Assembly: GCA_039679375.1 (NCBI GenBank)
Contig: JBDKVA010000124.1
Coordinates: 1-36,583, forward strand
Length of the DNA: 36,583 nucleotides
Reading direction: 5' to 3'
Source: JBDKVA01 sp039679375
GTDB lineage: Bacteria > Bacillota > Clostridia > Acetivibrionales > DTU013
Below the pieces are notes generated by a model, which was not told the origin of the DNA, did not search any database, and saw only the letters and a program-made list of their open reading frames with translations. Positions 16,658 to 25,604 of the stretch are shown here, piece after piece. Numbering within the stretch: the first letter of the stretch is position 1; the number at the start of each line of letters is the position of its first letter. The position numbers were made by a program, and so were the translations under genes.

Positions 16658-18220
16658 TTACTTCTTTTTTGCTGCCAGGAAAGCTTCATACTGCTTGTTG
16701 TACTCTGCCAGTACATCCTGGAGTCCGGCGTCGTTCCATGTTTTCATTTGTTTGGCGATTGCTGCATCAACATCGCCTGCACAGCCTAACATAAGAAGAT
16801 TGTATTGGTCTGTTCCGGACGCAGTCAGCTTATCAAATGTATTTTGGATTGGACTCGGATCGAAAAGGAAGCCAAGGGAATCTCCGAATGGTTTGCAGTC
16901 AGAATTAAATTTTGCGAGGTCAGCATATTTATTCGGATTTTCGCCCTTTAAAAGATAGTTTTTGAACTGGTCGCCTGCCATCCACAGTGAATATGGAGGC
17001 CTCCAACCCGACTTGGTTCCGCCCTCAGTTGCCGGCGCATAGTCGATGGTTTTGTCGTCAACTTTGACCCAGTGCAGGTTCTCAACACCGTAATTTAACA
17101 TGGTAAGCATATTAATGTCATGATAAAAATAATCATAGAACTGAAGTACTCTTTCAGGCTTCGGACATGTTACGGGTATTGCCATCATGGAGCCTGTTAC
17201 ATCACCTGATCTGATAACGCAATCCGTGAGACCTGCCTGCACCCATTCTATGCCGGGCGTAGTATTTGCCATTTCAGCGTCTTTACCTGGTTTTAGCTGC
17301 ATGTGTGTAGCGAATACCTTGCCTGCTTTCAAATCAGGGGTTACATCTCCGACAGTAGCAACATCCTTCCTGACAAACCCGGCGTCATAAAATTTCTTGG
17401 CAACTCTAAAGGTCTCAACACATTCAGGGATATCAAAGACTGTAACCCACTTTGTTCCGTTCATAGGAAAGTTGATATAAGCGTTAGTTCCCGACCAATT
17501 GCCATAGCAGCCAATTAATTGTGCGGTAGTATCGTTAGCGCAGGTGCCGAGAGGATATATATCAGGTTCATTATCCTTTATTGTCTGAAGCATGGATGTC
17601 AGGTCTTCATATTTTTTTATGGTACTTAAATCAAAATGATATTTATCAACCAGCGCCTTATTGAGAAGTACACCGCCCTGTGCGCCAACCTCCTTATTAC
17701 AGGGCAGGTGATAAAGCTTTCCATCTACCTTCGCGCCAGGAAGCCATTTCTCGGCAAGTACCTCCTTTGCATGAGGTGCATACTTATTCAGCATATCGTC
17801 TGTTATTTCGACAGCCAGCCCATGTCTGGCCACATCAAGATAACCCATGCACCATGAACATGAGAAGAACAGATCTGCTTTTTCACCTGATGTTATTATT
17901 GTCTGTACCTTCTGAGCGAATTCTCCTAAGGGAAATGTTACAATATCGACAGTCGTATTAATTTTATCCTTCAGATATTTGCCTATTTCGTCTTCTACCA
18001 GCTTTTCATTCGGTTCGGAGCCGTTCCCGCCAAAATACCATACTACTTCATAAGGTTCAAGCTCCGGTTCAGTTTTAACCGCTGGAGTAGCTGCTGCTGT
18101 GGACTTGTCAGTTGATTCGTCCTTAGAAGCGGGAGTCGTATTTCCGCATCCGGAAAGAGCCATTGTCAGTACAATACAGATACAAAGAGCCATACATAGA
18201 AGCCTTGAGATTTTACTCAT
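16658..18220 (-). CDS. Sugar ABC transporter binding lipoprotein (LplA/YtcQ type)
   Basis: A 520-residue extracellular solute-binding lipoprotein. The signal peptide ends in LSGC (Cys25), followed by a Thr/Ala/Ser-rich linker and a binding domain that begins EVVWYFGGNGSEPN. Size and style fit the LplA/YtcQ group, which binds oligosaccharides, often from plant cell-wall uronate or xylan polymers. The reading frame is open to 18256, but AAAGGAGG about 10 bases before the ATG at 18220 fixes the start. It follows its two permease genes on the same strand, unusually placed last, behind an intercistronic hairpin at 18255-18288. No ATPase gene is nearby. Confidence 0.88.
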   Translation of the reverse strand: MSKISRLLCMALCICIVLTMALSGCGNTTPASKDESTDKSTAAATPAVKTEPELEPYEVVWYFGGNGSEPNEKLVEDEIGKYLKDKINTTVDIVTFPLGEFAQKVQTIITSGEKADLFFSCSWCMGYLDVARHGLAVEITDDMLNKYAPHAKEVLAEKWLPGAKVDGKLYHLPCNKEVGAQGGVLLNKALVDKYHFDLSTIKKYEDLTSMLQTIKDNEPDIYPLGTCANDTTAQLIGCYGNWSGTNAYINFPMNGTKWVTVFDIPECVETFRVAKKFYDAGFVRKDVATVGDVTPDLKAGKVFATHMQLKPGKDAEMANTTPGIEWVQAGLTDCVIRSGDVTGSMMAIPVTCPKPERVLQFYDYFYHDINMLTMLNYGVENLHWVKVDDKTIDYAPATEGGTKSGWRPPYSLWMAGDQFKNYLLKGENPNKYADLAKFNSDCKPFGDSLGFLFDPSPIQNTFDKLTASGTDQYNLLMLGCAGDVDAAIAKQMKTWNDAGLQDVLAEYNKQYEAFLAAKKK

Positions 18221-18254
18221 AAAATTGCCTCCTTTTAAATTGTTATTTATCTTC

Positions 18255-18288
18255 AAGCAGCAGAATTCCCCGGGAGAATTTGCTGCTT
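18255..18288 (-). other. Intercistronic hairpin upstream of the binding-protein gene
   Basis: Arms 18255-18262 and 18281-18288 pair perfectly. After a one-base bulge at 18263, 18264-18268 pairs with 18276-18280, giving a 13-bp stem. There is no T run, so it may be a processing or stability hairpin that raises binding-protein mRNA over permease mRNA rather than a terminator. Confidence 0.55.
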
Positions 18289-18297
18289 AAATTCTTC

Positions 18298-19206
18298 CTA
18301 GCCTTTTATTGATCCAATTGTCAGCCCTGTAACAAAATATCTTTGAAAAAAGGGATATGCGAGGATTATAGGACCCATCGCAACAGTACACATTGCCATG
18401 CGTGTGGTTTCCGTCGGCATTCTGGCAAGCGCGGACTGTGTATTTCCTCCTGACGCACCACTCAGCTGCGCCAGATAGGTAGCATTAATAAGCACTCTGT
18501 ACATTGCATACTGCAAGTTAATCCATTTATCGTTACTTTGTAGTATGGTTGAAAGCCACCAGTCATTCCAGTAGTTTATGGATGTGAAAAGCCCGATACT
18601 TGCAAGAACAGGTAGAGATAAGGGCATTATTACCGCTCTGAAAATCCGGAATTCGCTTGCACCGTCAAGCTTCGCCGATTCAATAATAGATTCATGGATC
18701 GTCGTCTTAAAAAATGTTTTAATTACTATCACATAAAACGGGCTGAAAAGATAAGGTATTATCAGCGCCCATATTGTATTTTTTAAATGAAGTACCTGTG
18801 TACATACAATGTACCATGGAACCAGACCGCCTCCGAAAAGCATAGTAAAAAATATGTAAAAGGTAAACTGGTTTCTATACCTGAAGCTGCTTCGTGAAAT
18901 CGGATAGGCATACATTGACATAATTAATACACTTAATATTGTTCCCAAAACAGTTACAAAGATGGAGATCGCATAAACCCTAAATAACGAATTGGTGCTT
19001 GAAAACAAAGCTTTATATGCGTCAAAAGATATAGCGCTGGGTATAAAGGAATAACCTTTTTGGACTAATGATTTTTCATCGGTAAATGATACAATAATAA
19101 CCAGAAGGAACGGAAGGATACATAAAAGCGTGTATGCCGCTGTTGTTATATTTAAAAAGATATTCCAACCATATGAAATATTAGCTGTGCTTGATAATTT
19201 TTTCAT
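18298..19206 (-). CDS. Sugar ABC permease, LplC/YtcP type
   Basis: A 302-residue inner-membrane protein with six predicted helices and the MalG-type EAA loop (ESAKLDGASEFRIFRAVIMP), the docking site for the ATPase. The C-terminal GLTIGSIKG is the usual end of the LplC/YtcP group. TTAGGAGGC just upstream of the ATG gives a good ribosome site. It follows the first permease gene after 11 bases and precedes the binding-protein gene. Together the two permeases form the channel for the lipoprotein encoded downstream. Confidence 0.92.
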   Translation of the reverse strand: MKKLSSTANISYGWNIFLNITTAAYTLLCILPFLLVIIVSFTDEKSLVQKGYSFIPSAISFDAYKALFSSTNSLFRVYAISIFVTVLGTILSVLIMSMYAYPISRSSFRYRNQFTFYIFFTMLFGGGLVPWYIVCTQVLHLKNTIWALIIPYLFSPFYVIVIKTFFKTTIHESIIESAKLDGASEFRIFRAVIMPLSLPVLASIGLFTSINYWNDWWLSTILQSNDKWINLQYAMYRVLINATYLAQLSGASGGNTQSALARMPTETTRMAMCTVAMGPIILAYPFFQRYFVTGLTIGSIKG

Positions 19207-19217
19207 GTAAATGCCTC

Positions 19218-20216
19218 CTAAAATAGCGCCTTTTCTTTATCTATTTTTCTGACTGTAAAATTGGCTGCGAGAACAGTAAGCATACCGATAACAGACTTAA
19301 AAAGACCCGCTGCGGTGGTTTTACCTAATGATGAAGACATCCCTTTTTCGAGCAAAGTAAAAATATACGTATCAACTATATAAGTAGTGTTTTTTAGATA
19401 ACCCGACCGCAGAGGAACATTGTAAAACAGACCGAAATCGGCGGACAGTATATTGCCAAGATTGAGAATGATTAATATTATTACAACATTTGAGATCAGA
19501 GGAAGCGTTATTTTGGTGATTTGCTGCCACTTGCTTGCCCCATAAATCCTTGCAAGTTCAAAGTATTCAGGCTCAAGGCTTACAATTGCGGACAAATATA
19601 ATATACTGCCATAAGCCGCGCCTTTTATCGTATTAACCAGGAATAAAATAAATGGCCAATATTTAGGCTCCCAGTAAAACGAAATTTCTTTAAGCCCCAG
19701 CGGTACGATTATCGAATTATTAATAAAACCGTTCTCAAGTCCCAGAAAAGCAAATACAACATAACTGAAAACGACCCAAGAAAGAAAGTAAGGGAGAAGC
19801 ATACAGCTATGATAAAATTTCGCAAGCTTCCTATTTGTTATTTCATTTATAACCAAAGCGATTATTAATGATATAACAGTTCCGGTTACCATAAAAAACA
19901 AATTATATAAAACAGTATTGCGTATGGCGTTTAAAAAGACCGGATCGTTGAAAAATAGCCAGAAATTACCGAATCCTAACCATTCAAGCTTAAACAGATT
20001 GACAAAAAAGTTTTTATCAACAAACTTATATTTTTCAAAAGCTATCAATAAACCGGGAATAGGTAAGTAAGATAATAAAAATACTAAAATGAATCCGGGC
20101 AATAATAATATAAACAAAGTGTAATTCAATTTTATTTCTTTTATAAAATTTGTAAAAGCGTTAGTTTTTTGTACTGATTTTGTATTTGATTTTTGTACTA
20201 TGCCAGCTTGACTCAT
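19218..20216 (-). CDS. Sugar ABC permease, LplB type
   Basis: A 332-residue inner-membrane permease of the LplB group, with helices starting near residue 30 (YTLFILLLPGFILVFLLSY) and the EAA loop ELARIYGASKWQQITKITLP. The C terminus ends FTVRKIDKEKALF, as in LplB relatives. The frame is open to 20255, but TGGAGGC before the ATG at 20216 selects that start. First gene of the operon LplB-like, LplC-like, binding protein. It is divergent from a membrane sensor-regulator gene that likely controls it. The ATPase must come from elsewhere. Confidence 0.9.
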   Translation of the reverse strand: MSQAGIVQKSNTKSVQKTNAFTNFIKEIKLNYTLFILLLPGFILVFLLSYLPIPGLLIAFEKYKFVDKNFFVNLFKLEWLGFGNFWLFFNDPVFLNAIRNTVLYNLFFMVTGTVISLIIALVINEITNRKLAKFYHSCMLLPYFLSWVVFSYVVFAFLGLENGFINNSIIVPLGLKEISFYWEPKYWPFILFLVNTIKGAAYGSILYLSAIVSLEPEYFELARIYGASKWQQITKITLPLISNVVIILIILNLGNILSADFGLFYNVPLRSGYLKNTTYIVDTYIFTLLEKGMSSSLGKTTAAGLFKSVIGMLTVLAANFTVRKIDKEKALF

Positions 20217-20569
20217 ATTGCCTCCACTGTAAGTTTTTTTTGAAAAACGGTACATTTTTATTTTCAGACTTGCGGAATAAATAGTAAACTATAAATGCCG
20301 ATAATTTATAAGATTTTAAAGAAAACCAACTCTAAATTTCAACACACTATCAGTATTTGCATACTTTTTTAATTATTTACCAGAATAATAAGTTGTAAAT
20401 ATAGTATATATGTACTAAAATAATTAATATGGATATGTAGTTATTGTGCAAATTTATAAACGATCGTACCGCAATAAGTTACTTTACAGCAAAATCATCT
20501 TAATTATGTTAAATAAGCATAACTAAATCACCGGAATAATTACAAAAAACATATATGGAGTTAATTATT
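20217..20569. other. AT-rich divergent control region
   Basis: This gap separates the minus-strand importer operon from the plus-strand sensor-regulator. It is strongly AT-rich. The best plus-strand promoter candidate is TTTACA (20483-20488) and TATGTT (20505-20510), 16 bases apart. On the minus strand a TATAGT lies near 20288-20293 with no good -35. No convincing operator repeats were found, although a regulator of this type should bind here. Confidence 0.4.
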
Positions 20570-22837
20570 ATGAAAAATAATAAGCAGAAAGATAAGGAAA
20601 AGGTATTCAGATTCCTGAAAAAATACATTACCCTGGCCATAGGATCATTTTTAATAGCGATATCCATTGTGTTCACTTTAGTTTATCACAATCTGGAGGT
20701 TTCAAGATTAACAGGTACATCAATAAACAGTCTTCTTCAATTGGGCTTAAGCAGTGACACTCTGTTTGACTCGATACGCAAATTGATGTTTCAGATATAC
20801 AATGATTCGGATATTACCAGCCTGGTTAATGATACCAATTCCGATATATTCACTATAAGCAAGTCAAACGGCAGGCTCAACAACTATTCTTCAACAGGTA
20901 CCAATATAAATTCAATATATGTATACAGCAGGCAGACTGATAGTTTTTATACTACTGTTTTGAATATTCCCAAAAAAGCCAAAACCGATTTTTTTGACAA
21001 AGAAGCCGTAAAAATGATTGACAATATACAAGTAGTAAGGGCCTTATATCCTATTCCAAGAAGGATAGTAATGCACGGCGCCCCGGACGTGCCTGACAAT
21101 ACAGTCAATATCTACACTTTTATATATTATGGTTTTCCTGAATTCTCTACTAGCTATATTAATAAAGTAATTTTCATTAATGTATCGGAGGATTGGGTAA
21201 AAAACTCATTGGAATTATGGAGTAAAGGTATAAAGGGGAATGTTTGCATAATAAATAAAGAAGGCATTCTGGTAAGCAACCTTCATAATAATGAAATGTT
21301 TGAGGATATATCACAGGAAGAGTTTGCTTCCAAAATTTTAAAGTCCGAAAAAGAAACAGGGTATTTTATATGTAATGTATCTGGCGTTAAGTCTTTTGCT
21401 ACTTACGCGTATTCCAGCAAGCTGGGATGGTATTTTATTCGGGTTATCCCATACGGAAGCATATATGAAAACCTTGCAAAGATAGGTTTGATAGCCGCTT
21501 TTTTGCTTCTTATATATATTGCTATAGGCTATGTGCTTTCTTATATAATAACAGGAAAGGCTAAAAGATCTATTGATGACATCATTGATGCTTTAAATAA
21601 AGAAATTCTGGATAACAGGACAGATCTGGACAAGTTAAAGGATGAATTTTTGTATAATAGCTTATATAATAATATATTTATTTCAAAAGAACAAATTATA
21701 AAGGACTTTAATAAATATAAAATTGTTCTTTCAGCTGATAATACACTGATTTTAATCCTATTCAGAATCGACCATTATTATGAACTGCGCTCAAAATTCA
21801 AAAGCTATGACATTGCGCTGCTAAAGCAGGTCGTTATTAAAACAGCCTCAGAGATATTCCGTGTAAAATATTTCATAGAAACTGTGGATATGAAGGATGA
21901 CCATATCATTCTTGCTATTAATGAAAAAAGTTGTTCCGAGCATATGACAGTTAGTCAGATCGATAATATGATAAAGCTTGTCCAGGATACTGCGGAAAAA
22001 AATATTAAAATATCCTTATCTGCCGTATTGAGTCCTTCGGGGTACACCTTCAATGATATAAACCTGTTGTACACTGAAGTTAAGCAGGCGTCAAACTATA
22101 GGATGTTTTATGGACTCAGGTGTATAATACACTCTGAAGAATTGGCTGTTTTCCAATCAAATGATTATGTATACCCTACGGAAAAAGAAAAAATGCTTAT
22201 GGATACTCTTATGCTAGGCAAAGTGGAAGCAGCAGGAAAGCTTCTGTATGAAATTCTGGAATCGACTAAGGGATATGCATATACAGTGTTAAGTTCACTT
22301 TTATTAAGACTGACAGGATCTATCAGCACCGCCTTTGAAAGTATTGAAAATATCGGCAAATATTCAATCGACTACAATTTCAACTCATTTATGCAAATTA
22401 TTAACAGCTGCGAAACACTCGATGAGATAAAAAGTGAATTTTATAATATGTTCAATGACGTTTTTTCCAGTATTGAGCAAAAGAAAAATTCAAAGTACGA
22501 GCTTCTTATAAACCAAGTAATAGATATCATAAATCAGGGCTATTCCAATGAAAATCTCTGCTTAAATTCCATTGCAGCAGAGCTTAATCTTTCACCGGGT
22601 TATCTCAGTAAGCTATTTAGAACGTATACGATGAAATCAGTTGGCGATTATATAAACCAGATAAGAGTAGATAAGGCGTTAAAACTACTTGAGAAAACAG
22701 ATCTGCCTATCAATGAAGTGGCAGCCGGTATTGGATTTTCCTGCTGCAACTACTTTTACACAATATTTAAAAAGGTAACAGGCATAACGCCTACCAATTA
22801 CAGGCAAATTAAAAACAAAAATCAAATATTAACGTAA
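20570..22837 (+). CDS. Membrane-bound AraC-type sensor-regulator (YesN/MsmR-like)
   Basis: A 755-residue protein. One membrane helix lies at about residues 19-41 and a second at about 303-326. The roughly 260 residues between them would face outside and look like a Cache-type sensor. A cytoplasmic linker follows the second helix, and an AraC-type double helix-turn-helix domain occupies about 646-750 (CLNSIAAELNLSPGYLSKLF, then VAAGIGFSCCNYFYTIFKK, TPTNYRQ). Such one-piece regulators commonly lie beside LplABC importers and sense extracellular oligosaccharide or the loaded binding protein. GGAG at 20557-20560 favours the ATG at 20570 over 20555. It is divergent from the importer operon, its probable target. 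The ligand is not visible. Confidence 0.88.
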   Translation: MKNNKQKDKEKVFRFLKKYITLAIGSFLIAISIVFTLVYHNLEVSRLTGTSINSLLQLGLSSDTLFDSIRKLMFQIYNDSDITSLVNDTNSDIFTISKSNGRLNNYSSTGTNINSIYVYSRQTDSFYTTVLNIPKKAKTDFFDKEAVKMIDNIQVVRALYPIPRRIVMHGAPDVPDNTVNIYTFIYYGFPEFSTSYINKVIFINVSEDWVKNSLELWSKGIKGNVCIINKEGILVSNLHNNEMFEDISQEEFASKILKSEKETGYFICNVSGVKSFATYAYSSKLGWYFIRVIPYGSIYENLAKIGLIAAFLLLIYIAIGYVLSYIITGKAKRSIDDIIDALNKEILDNRTDLDKLKDEFLYNSLYNNIFISKEQIIKDFNKYKIVLSADNTLILILFRIDHYYELRSKFKSYDIALLKQVVIKTASEIFRVKYFIETVDMKDDHIILAINEKSCSEHMTVSQIDNMIKLVQDTAEKNIKISLSAVLSPSGYTFNDINLLYTEVKQASNYRMFYGLRCIIHSEELAVFQSNDYVYPTEKEKMLMDTLMLGKVEAAGKLLYEILESTKGYAYTVLSSLLLRLTGSISTAFESIENIGKYSIDYNFNSFMQIINSCETLDEIKSEFYNMFNDVFSSIEQKKNSKYELLINQVIDIINQGYSNENLCLNSIAAELNLSPGYLSKLFRTYTMKSVGDYINQIRVDKALKLLEKTDLPINEVAAGIGFSCCNYFYTIFKKVTGITPTNYRQIKNKNQILT

Positions 22838-22855
22838 CAGATATGATCTTCTATT

Positions 22856-23824
22856 TTAAATATCGCTATAAGCGACCAGCCCATTGCATGGTCGTGCAAA
22901 AATTATTGCATTGGTGATCGCCCTTGACATTGCCTCACTTGCCATTGTGCCGACCAGGCTCAGATCTCCGCCGACTTCGCTGGTCGCCATGGCAAACACC
23001 GTATCCCCGTCAAGCATCGTATGAACAGGGTTAATTGATCTGGCAAGTCCGTTCTGAGCCATTCCGGCCATCTTGTTTGCTTCGGCTTTGGTCAGGACGG
23101 CATTTGTGGCTACGACGCCGATTGTAGTGTTTCGCATGGGAAAGCCCGCTGGCTTGCTGCTTGCTTTCATTATTGAATAGGTATTCAGTAATTCCCCTTT
23201 TTTATAATCGTACGCTCCGGCAATCTGCCGTCCTGTTTCATAGTCAAAAATATCCCCAAAGCTGTTTACCGCTACAATGGCTGATACTGCGATTTCACCC
23301 GCCTTGACCGTTGCGCTTCCGAGCCCTGATTTCATCGCATGACCGGGCCCCATGATTTTCCCTATGGTCGCACCCAGCCCGCAGCCGACATTTCCCTGCC
23401 TTCTTTCATCCGATGAAGCGCTTTGTGCAGCATCGTAGCCCATCTTCAAATCCGGCCTGATTTTGCAGTTACCCAGGTTCAAATCAAAAATAACAGCAGA
23501 GGTTACTATTGGCACTTTTGTGACTCCGACATCGAAGCCTGTTCCCTGTTCTTCCAGGTATTTCATCACGCCTGAGGCTGCCTCGAGCCCGAAGGCGCTG
23601 CCGCCTGCCAGTACGACCGCATGAATCCTGTCTATCATTTTTTCCGGCTTCAACAGGTCTGTTTCCCTGGTGCCGGGAGCCGAACCCCTCACATCTACAC
23701 CAGCGGTTGCTCCCTTTTCGCAAATAACTGCCGTGCAGCCGGTCATGCCTTCCTCTGACTGGGCGTGACCTACTTTAATACCGTTTATATCGGTTATATA
23801 CCCTGGATATGTTTTCATTGCCAC
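22856..23824 (-). CDS. P1-family (S58, DmpA-like) peptidase
   Basis: A 322-residue member of the S58 self-processing N-terminal-nucleophile aminopeptidases. Family marks are LAGGSAFGLEAASGV (residues 73-87), the GNVGCGLGATIGK loop (144-156) and RNTTIGVVATNA (231-242). Cleavage between Asn232 and Thr233 would create the N-terminal Thr nucleophile. Activities in the family include D-aminopeptidase and beta-peptidase, so the natural substrate cannot be told. The frame is open to 23863, but GGAGGG at 23837-23832 is seven bases before a GTG at 23824, which I take as the start; ATG at 23818 is the alternative. It converges with the sensor-regulator (18-base gap) and has no clear link to the sugar genes. 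Confidence 0.88.
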   Translation of the reverse strand: MAMKTYPGYITDINGIKVGHAQSEEGMTGCTAVICEKGATAGVDVRGSAPGTRETDLLKPEKMIDRIHAVVLAGGSAFGLEAASGVMKYLEEQGTGFDVGVTKVPIVTSAVIFDLNLGNCKIRPDLKMGYDAAQSASSDERRQGNVGCGLGATIGKIMGPGHAMKSGLGSATVKAGEIAVSAIVAVNSFGDIFDYETGRQIAGAYDYKKGELLNTYSIMKASSKPAGFPMRNTTIGVVATNAVLTKAEANKMAGMAQNGLARSINPVHTMLDGDTVFAMATSEVGGDLSLVGTMASEAMSRAITNAIIFARPCNGLVAYSDI

Positions 23825-24131
23825 AATATTTCCCTCCTTCGTTATATGCCTGAATAAGAACACTTATTATATAATTCCTTTTATAGCAGTTGCCTGCATG
23901 AAATAAACACTGTCATGGGATATGCCACCATTATACACTTATCCCCATAGCCTTCCAAGAGGGCAAATGCCTTCCTGAGATATAGCTAAAACCAAATTAA
24001 CCTGGAGTAAACTTCGAGTAAAAAAATTTTATAAATATTTTAAAAAAAAGAAGGATTTTTGTAAACGGCATTGAATATATAATAATAGAGTTACGCGAGT
24101 AACCGAATATAATGAAACGGATGATGAGAAA
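23825..24131. other. Divergent intergenic region, peptidase/LacI
   Basis: AT-rich gap between the minus-strand peptidase and the plus-strand LacI gene. On the minus strand a TATAAT at 23871-23866 may serve the peptidase. On the plus strand TTGTAA (24059-24064) and AATAAT (24081-24086), 16 bases apart, are the best promoter guess for the LacI gene. The middle, about 23880-24050, holds nothing recognisable. Confidence 0.4.
24090..24103. promoter_or_regulatory. LacI-type operator candidate
   Basis: GTTACGCGAGTAAC is a 14-base palindrome with one mismatched pair and a central CG, the usual build of LacI-family operators. It overlaps the expected transcription start of the LacI gene, so it would give autorepression. 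No second good copy was found in front of the downstream CBM9 gene. Confidence 0.45.
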
Positions 24132-25124
24132 ATGGCAACCAGACTGGATGTGGCGAATAAAGCAGGAGTATCTGTAGCAACGGTATCGCACGTTATTAAT
24201 GATACCAAGTATGTAAGCCCTGAATTGAAGAGAAAGGTAAACGAGACTATCAGACTCCTTAATTATAGACCAAACATGGTAGCGCGGAGTTTGGCTACCA
24301 AAATGACCAAGCTTGTTGGTATTGTTGTCGATGATATCACCAACCCGTATTATGGAGAGATAGCGCAGGGAATGGAGGAAATTGCGCACAAAAACGGGTA
24401 TGCCGTATCTCTCTGCCTGGCAGGTGAAGATTTTGACAGTTATTTGACCAGCATTATACAAAGGCAGATGGACGGCGTATTTATAGTAACCACCAGGAGC
24501 ATTGTAAGTCCGGAACAGCTGCAGAATCTTTTGGATTCAGGGGTGGCCGTTGTTAATGGCGGTGCGAAATCGGAGATCGAGTTTGACTATACAAATGCGA
24601 TGAAAAATTTAATGAAATATTATGCGGGAATGGGGCATAAACGCATCGGTTATTTGAGCGGGCTATCCATCCAGTATCCGGGGAATGTGCGTTATTCCCT
24701 ATACCGGGAGTCGCTTGAGAAATTGGGCTTGGGTTTTGACGAACAATGGGTGGTAGATGGCATGTATCCATACAAAACAGACCATCATACCGGATACGAA
24801 GCAATGAAAACGCTTTTAAAAAGAGATACGCGTGTAACTGCCGTATTTACTACAAATGATTATATGGCGTTTGGTGCGATAAAAGCAATCAAAGAAGCAG
24901 GTTTAAAAATTCCTGAAGATATTTCAATCGCAGGCTGTGACGATATATTTCTTTCCGAATGCTACGATCCGCCGTTGACAACTATCAAGGCTCCAATGAA
25001 AGAAATGGGACGCCAGGCGATGTATATGATTTTAAATGAGATAAGGGAAAAAAAGAATTCCACCCTGTTATTGGAGGCGGACTTAATGATCAGAGGCTCT
25101 ACCGGTCCGGTAAAAAACAGTTGA
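24132..25124 (+). CDS. LacI-family transcriptional regulator
   Basis: A 330-residue LacI/PurR-type repressor. Residues 1-55 hold the DNA-binding helix-turn-helix and hinge (LDVANKAGVSVATVSHVIND, PNMVARSLAT). Residues about 60-325 form the periplasmic-binding-like sensor (VGIVVDDITNPYYGEIAQGM, then AVFTTNDYMAFGAI and ISIAGCDDIFLSECYDPPLTTI). The effector should be a sugar from the downstream locus. GATGATGAG before the ATG is a weak ribosome site. It lies upstream of, and in the same direction as, the CBM9, importer and GH106-like genes, and is their likely regulator; that link is positional. Confidence 0.9.
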   Translation: MATRLDVANKAGVSVATVSHVINDTKYVSPELKRKVNETIRLLNYRPNMVARSLATKMTKLVGIVVDDITNPYYGEIAQGMEEIAHKNGYAVSLCLAGEDFDSYLTSIIQRQMDGVFIVTTRSIVSPEQLQNLLDSGVAVVNGGAKSEIEFDYTNAMKNLMKYYAGMGHKRIGYLSGLSIQYPGNVRYSLYRESLEKLGLGFDEQWVVDGMYPYKTDHHTGYEAMKTLLKRDTRVTAVFTTNDYMAFGAIKAIKEAGLKIPEDISIAGCDDIFLSECYDPPLTTIKAPMKEMGRQAMYMILNEIREKKNSTLLLEADLMIRGSTGPVKNS

Positions 25125-25141
25125 ATCGGTTGCCCGGACAG

Positions 25142-25283
25142 GACAATAGTAAAAGGAAGTTAATGCAATTTGCGCAATACAGACTGCTGGTACAGTGAGT
25201 ATTGTTAACATCAACTTCCTCGGACAAAATTGATTATACCATATCGGGATAATTATTCAAGGTTCACTTCCTTTTACTTTGTC
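25142..25283. repeat. Nested, mutually exclusive inverted repeats
   Basis: The outer arms 25142-25160 and 25266-25283 pair over 18 bp with one bulged base (25147). An inner stem pairs 25155-25165 with 25209-25219 (one mismatch). Inside it CAATAC/GTATTG and ACTG/CAGT pair further towards a small loop. The outer and inner pairings share bases 25155-25160, so they cannot form together. The element has terminal-repeat geometry like a miniature transposable element of about 142 bp, and also looks like a two-state RNA leader. No T run follows the inner hairpin. It lies between the LacI gene and the CBM9 gene. Confidence 0.6.
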
Positions 25284-25485
25284 GCCCTTTTAGCGGATGC
25301 TTAATTGAATATTTATTAATGAAACTATCTCAACGGGGTAGTTGCAATATAAGCCCGCTAAATATCCAAAAATTATGGTAATCTTCTCCGGATCATGATA
25401 AGAAGATTGGTTTGGGAAGCAAGTAAAACAGCCTGAATCAAAGTAATGATCAAAGTTATAGTCCGGAAGAGAATCGGGGCTGGTC

Positions 25486-25512
25486 TTGACAAAAGTAGTT
25501 TTTTAATATGAT
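25486..25512 (+). promoter_or_regulatory. Promoter of the CBM9/importer operon
   Basis: TTGACA at 25486-25491 and TATGAT at 25507-25512 are only 15 bases apart. Both elements are close to consensus but the short spacing would weaken the promoter unless an activator helps. The leader to the ATG at 25605 would be about 85 bases. The stretch 25284-25485 shows nothing else that I can name. Confidence 0.5.
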
Positions 25513-25604
25513 TTGAAGGAAGGTGAAATTTACAAAATCTTAGGGGAAATTACTTTTGCTTTTAGATACAGATAATTTGATTAATTGATAAGGAGTGGAT
25601 ATTC

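Noticed and set aside
24805..24818. Catabolite-repression (cre)-like sequence
   Set aside because: It matches only partly and lies inside the LacI coding frame, not near a promoter.
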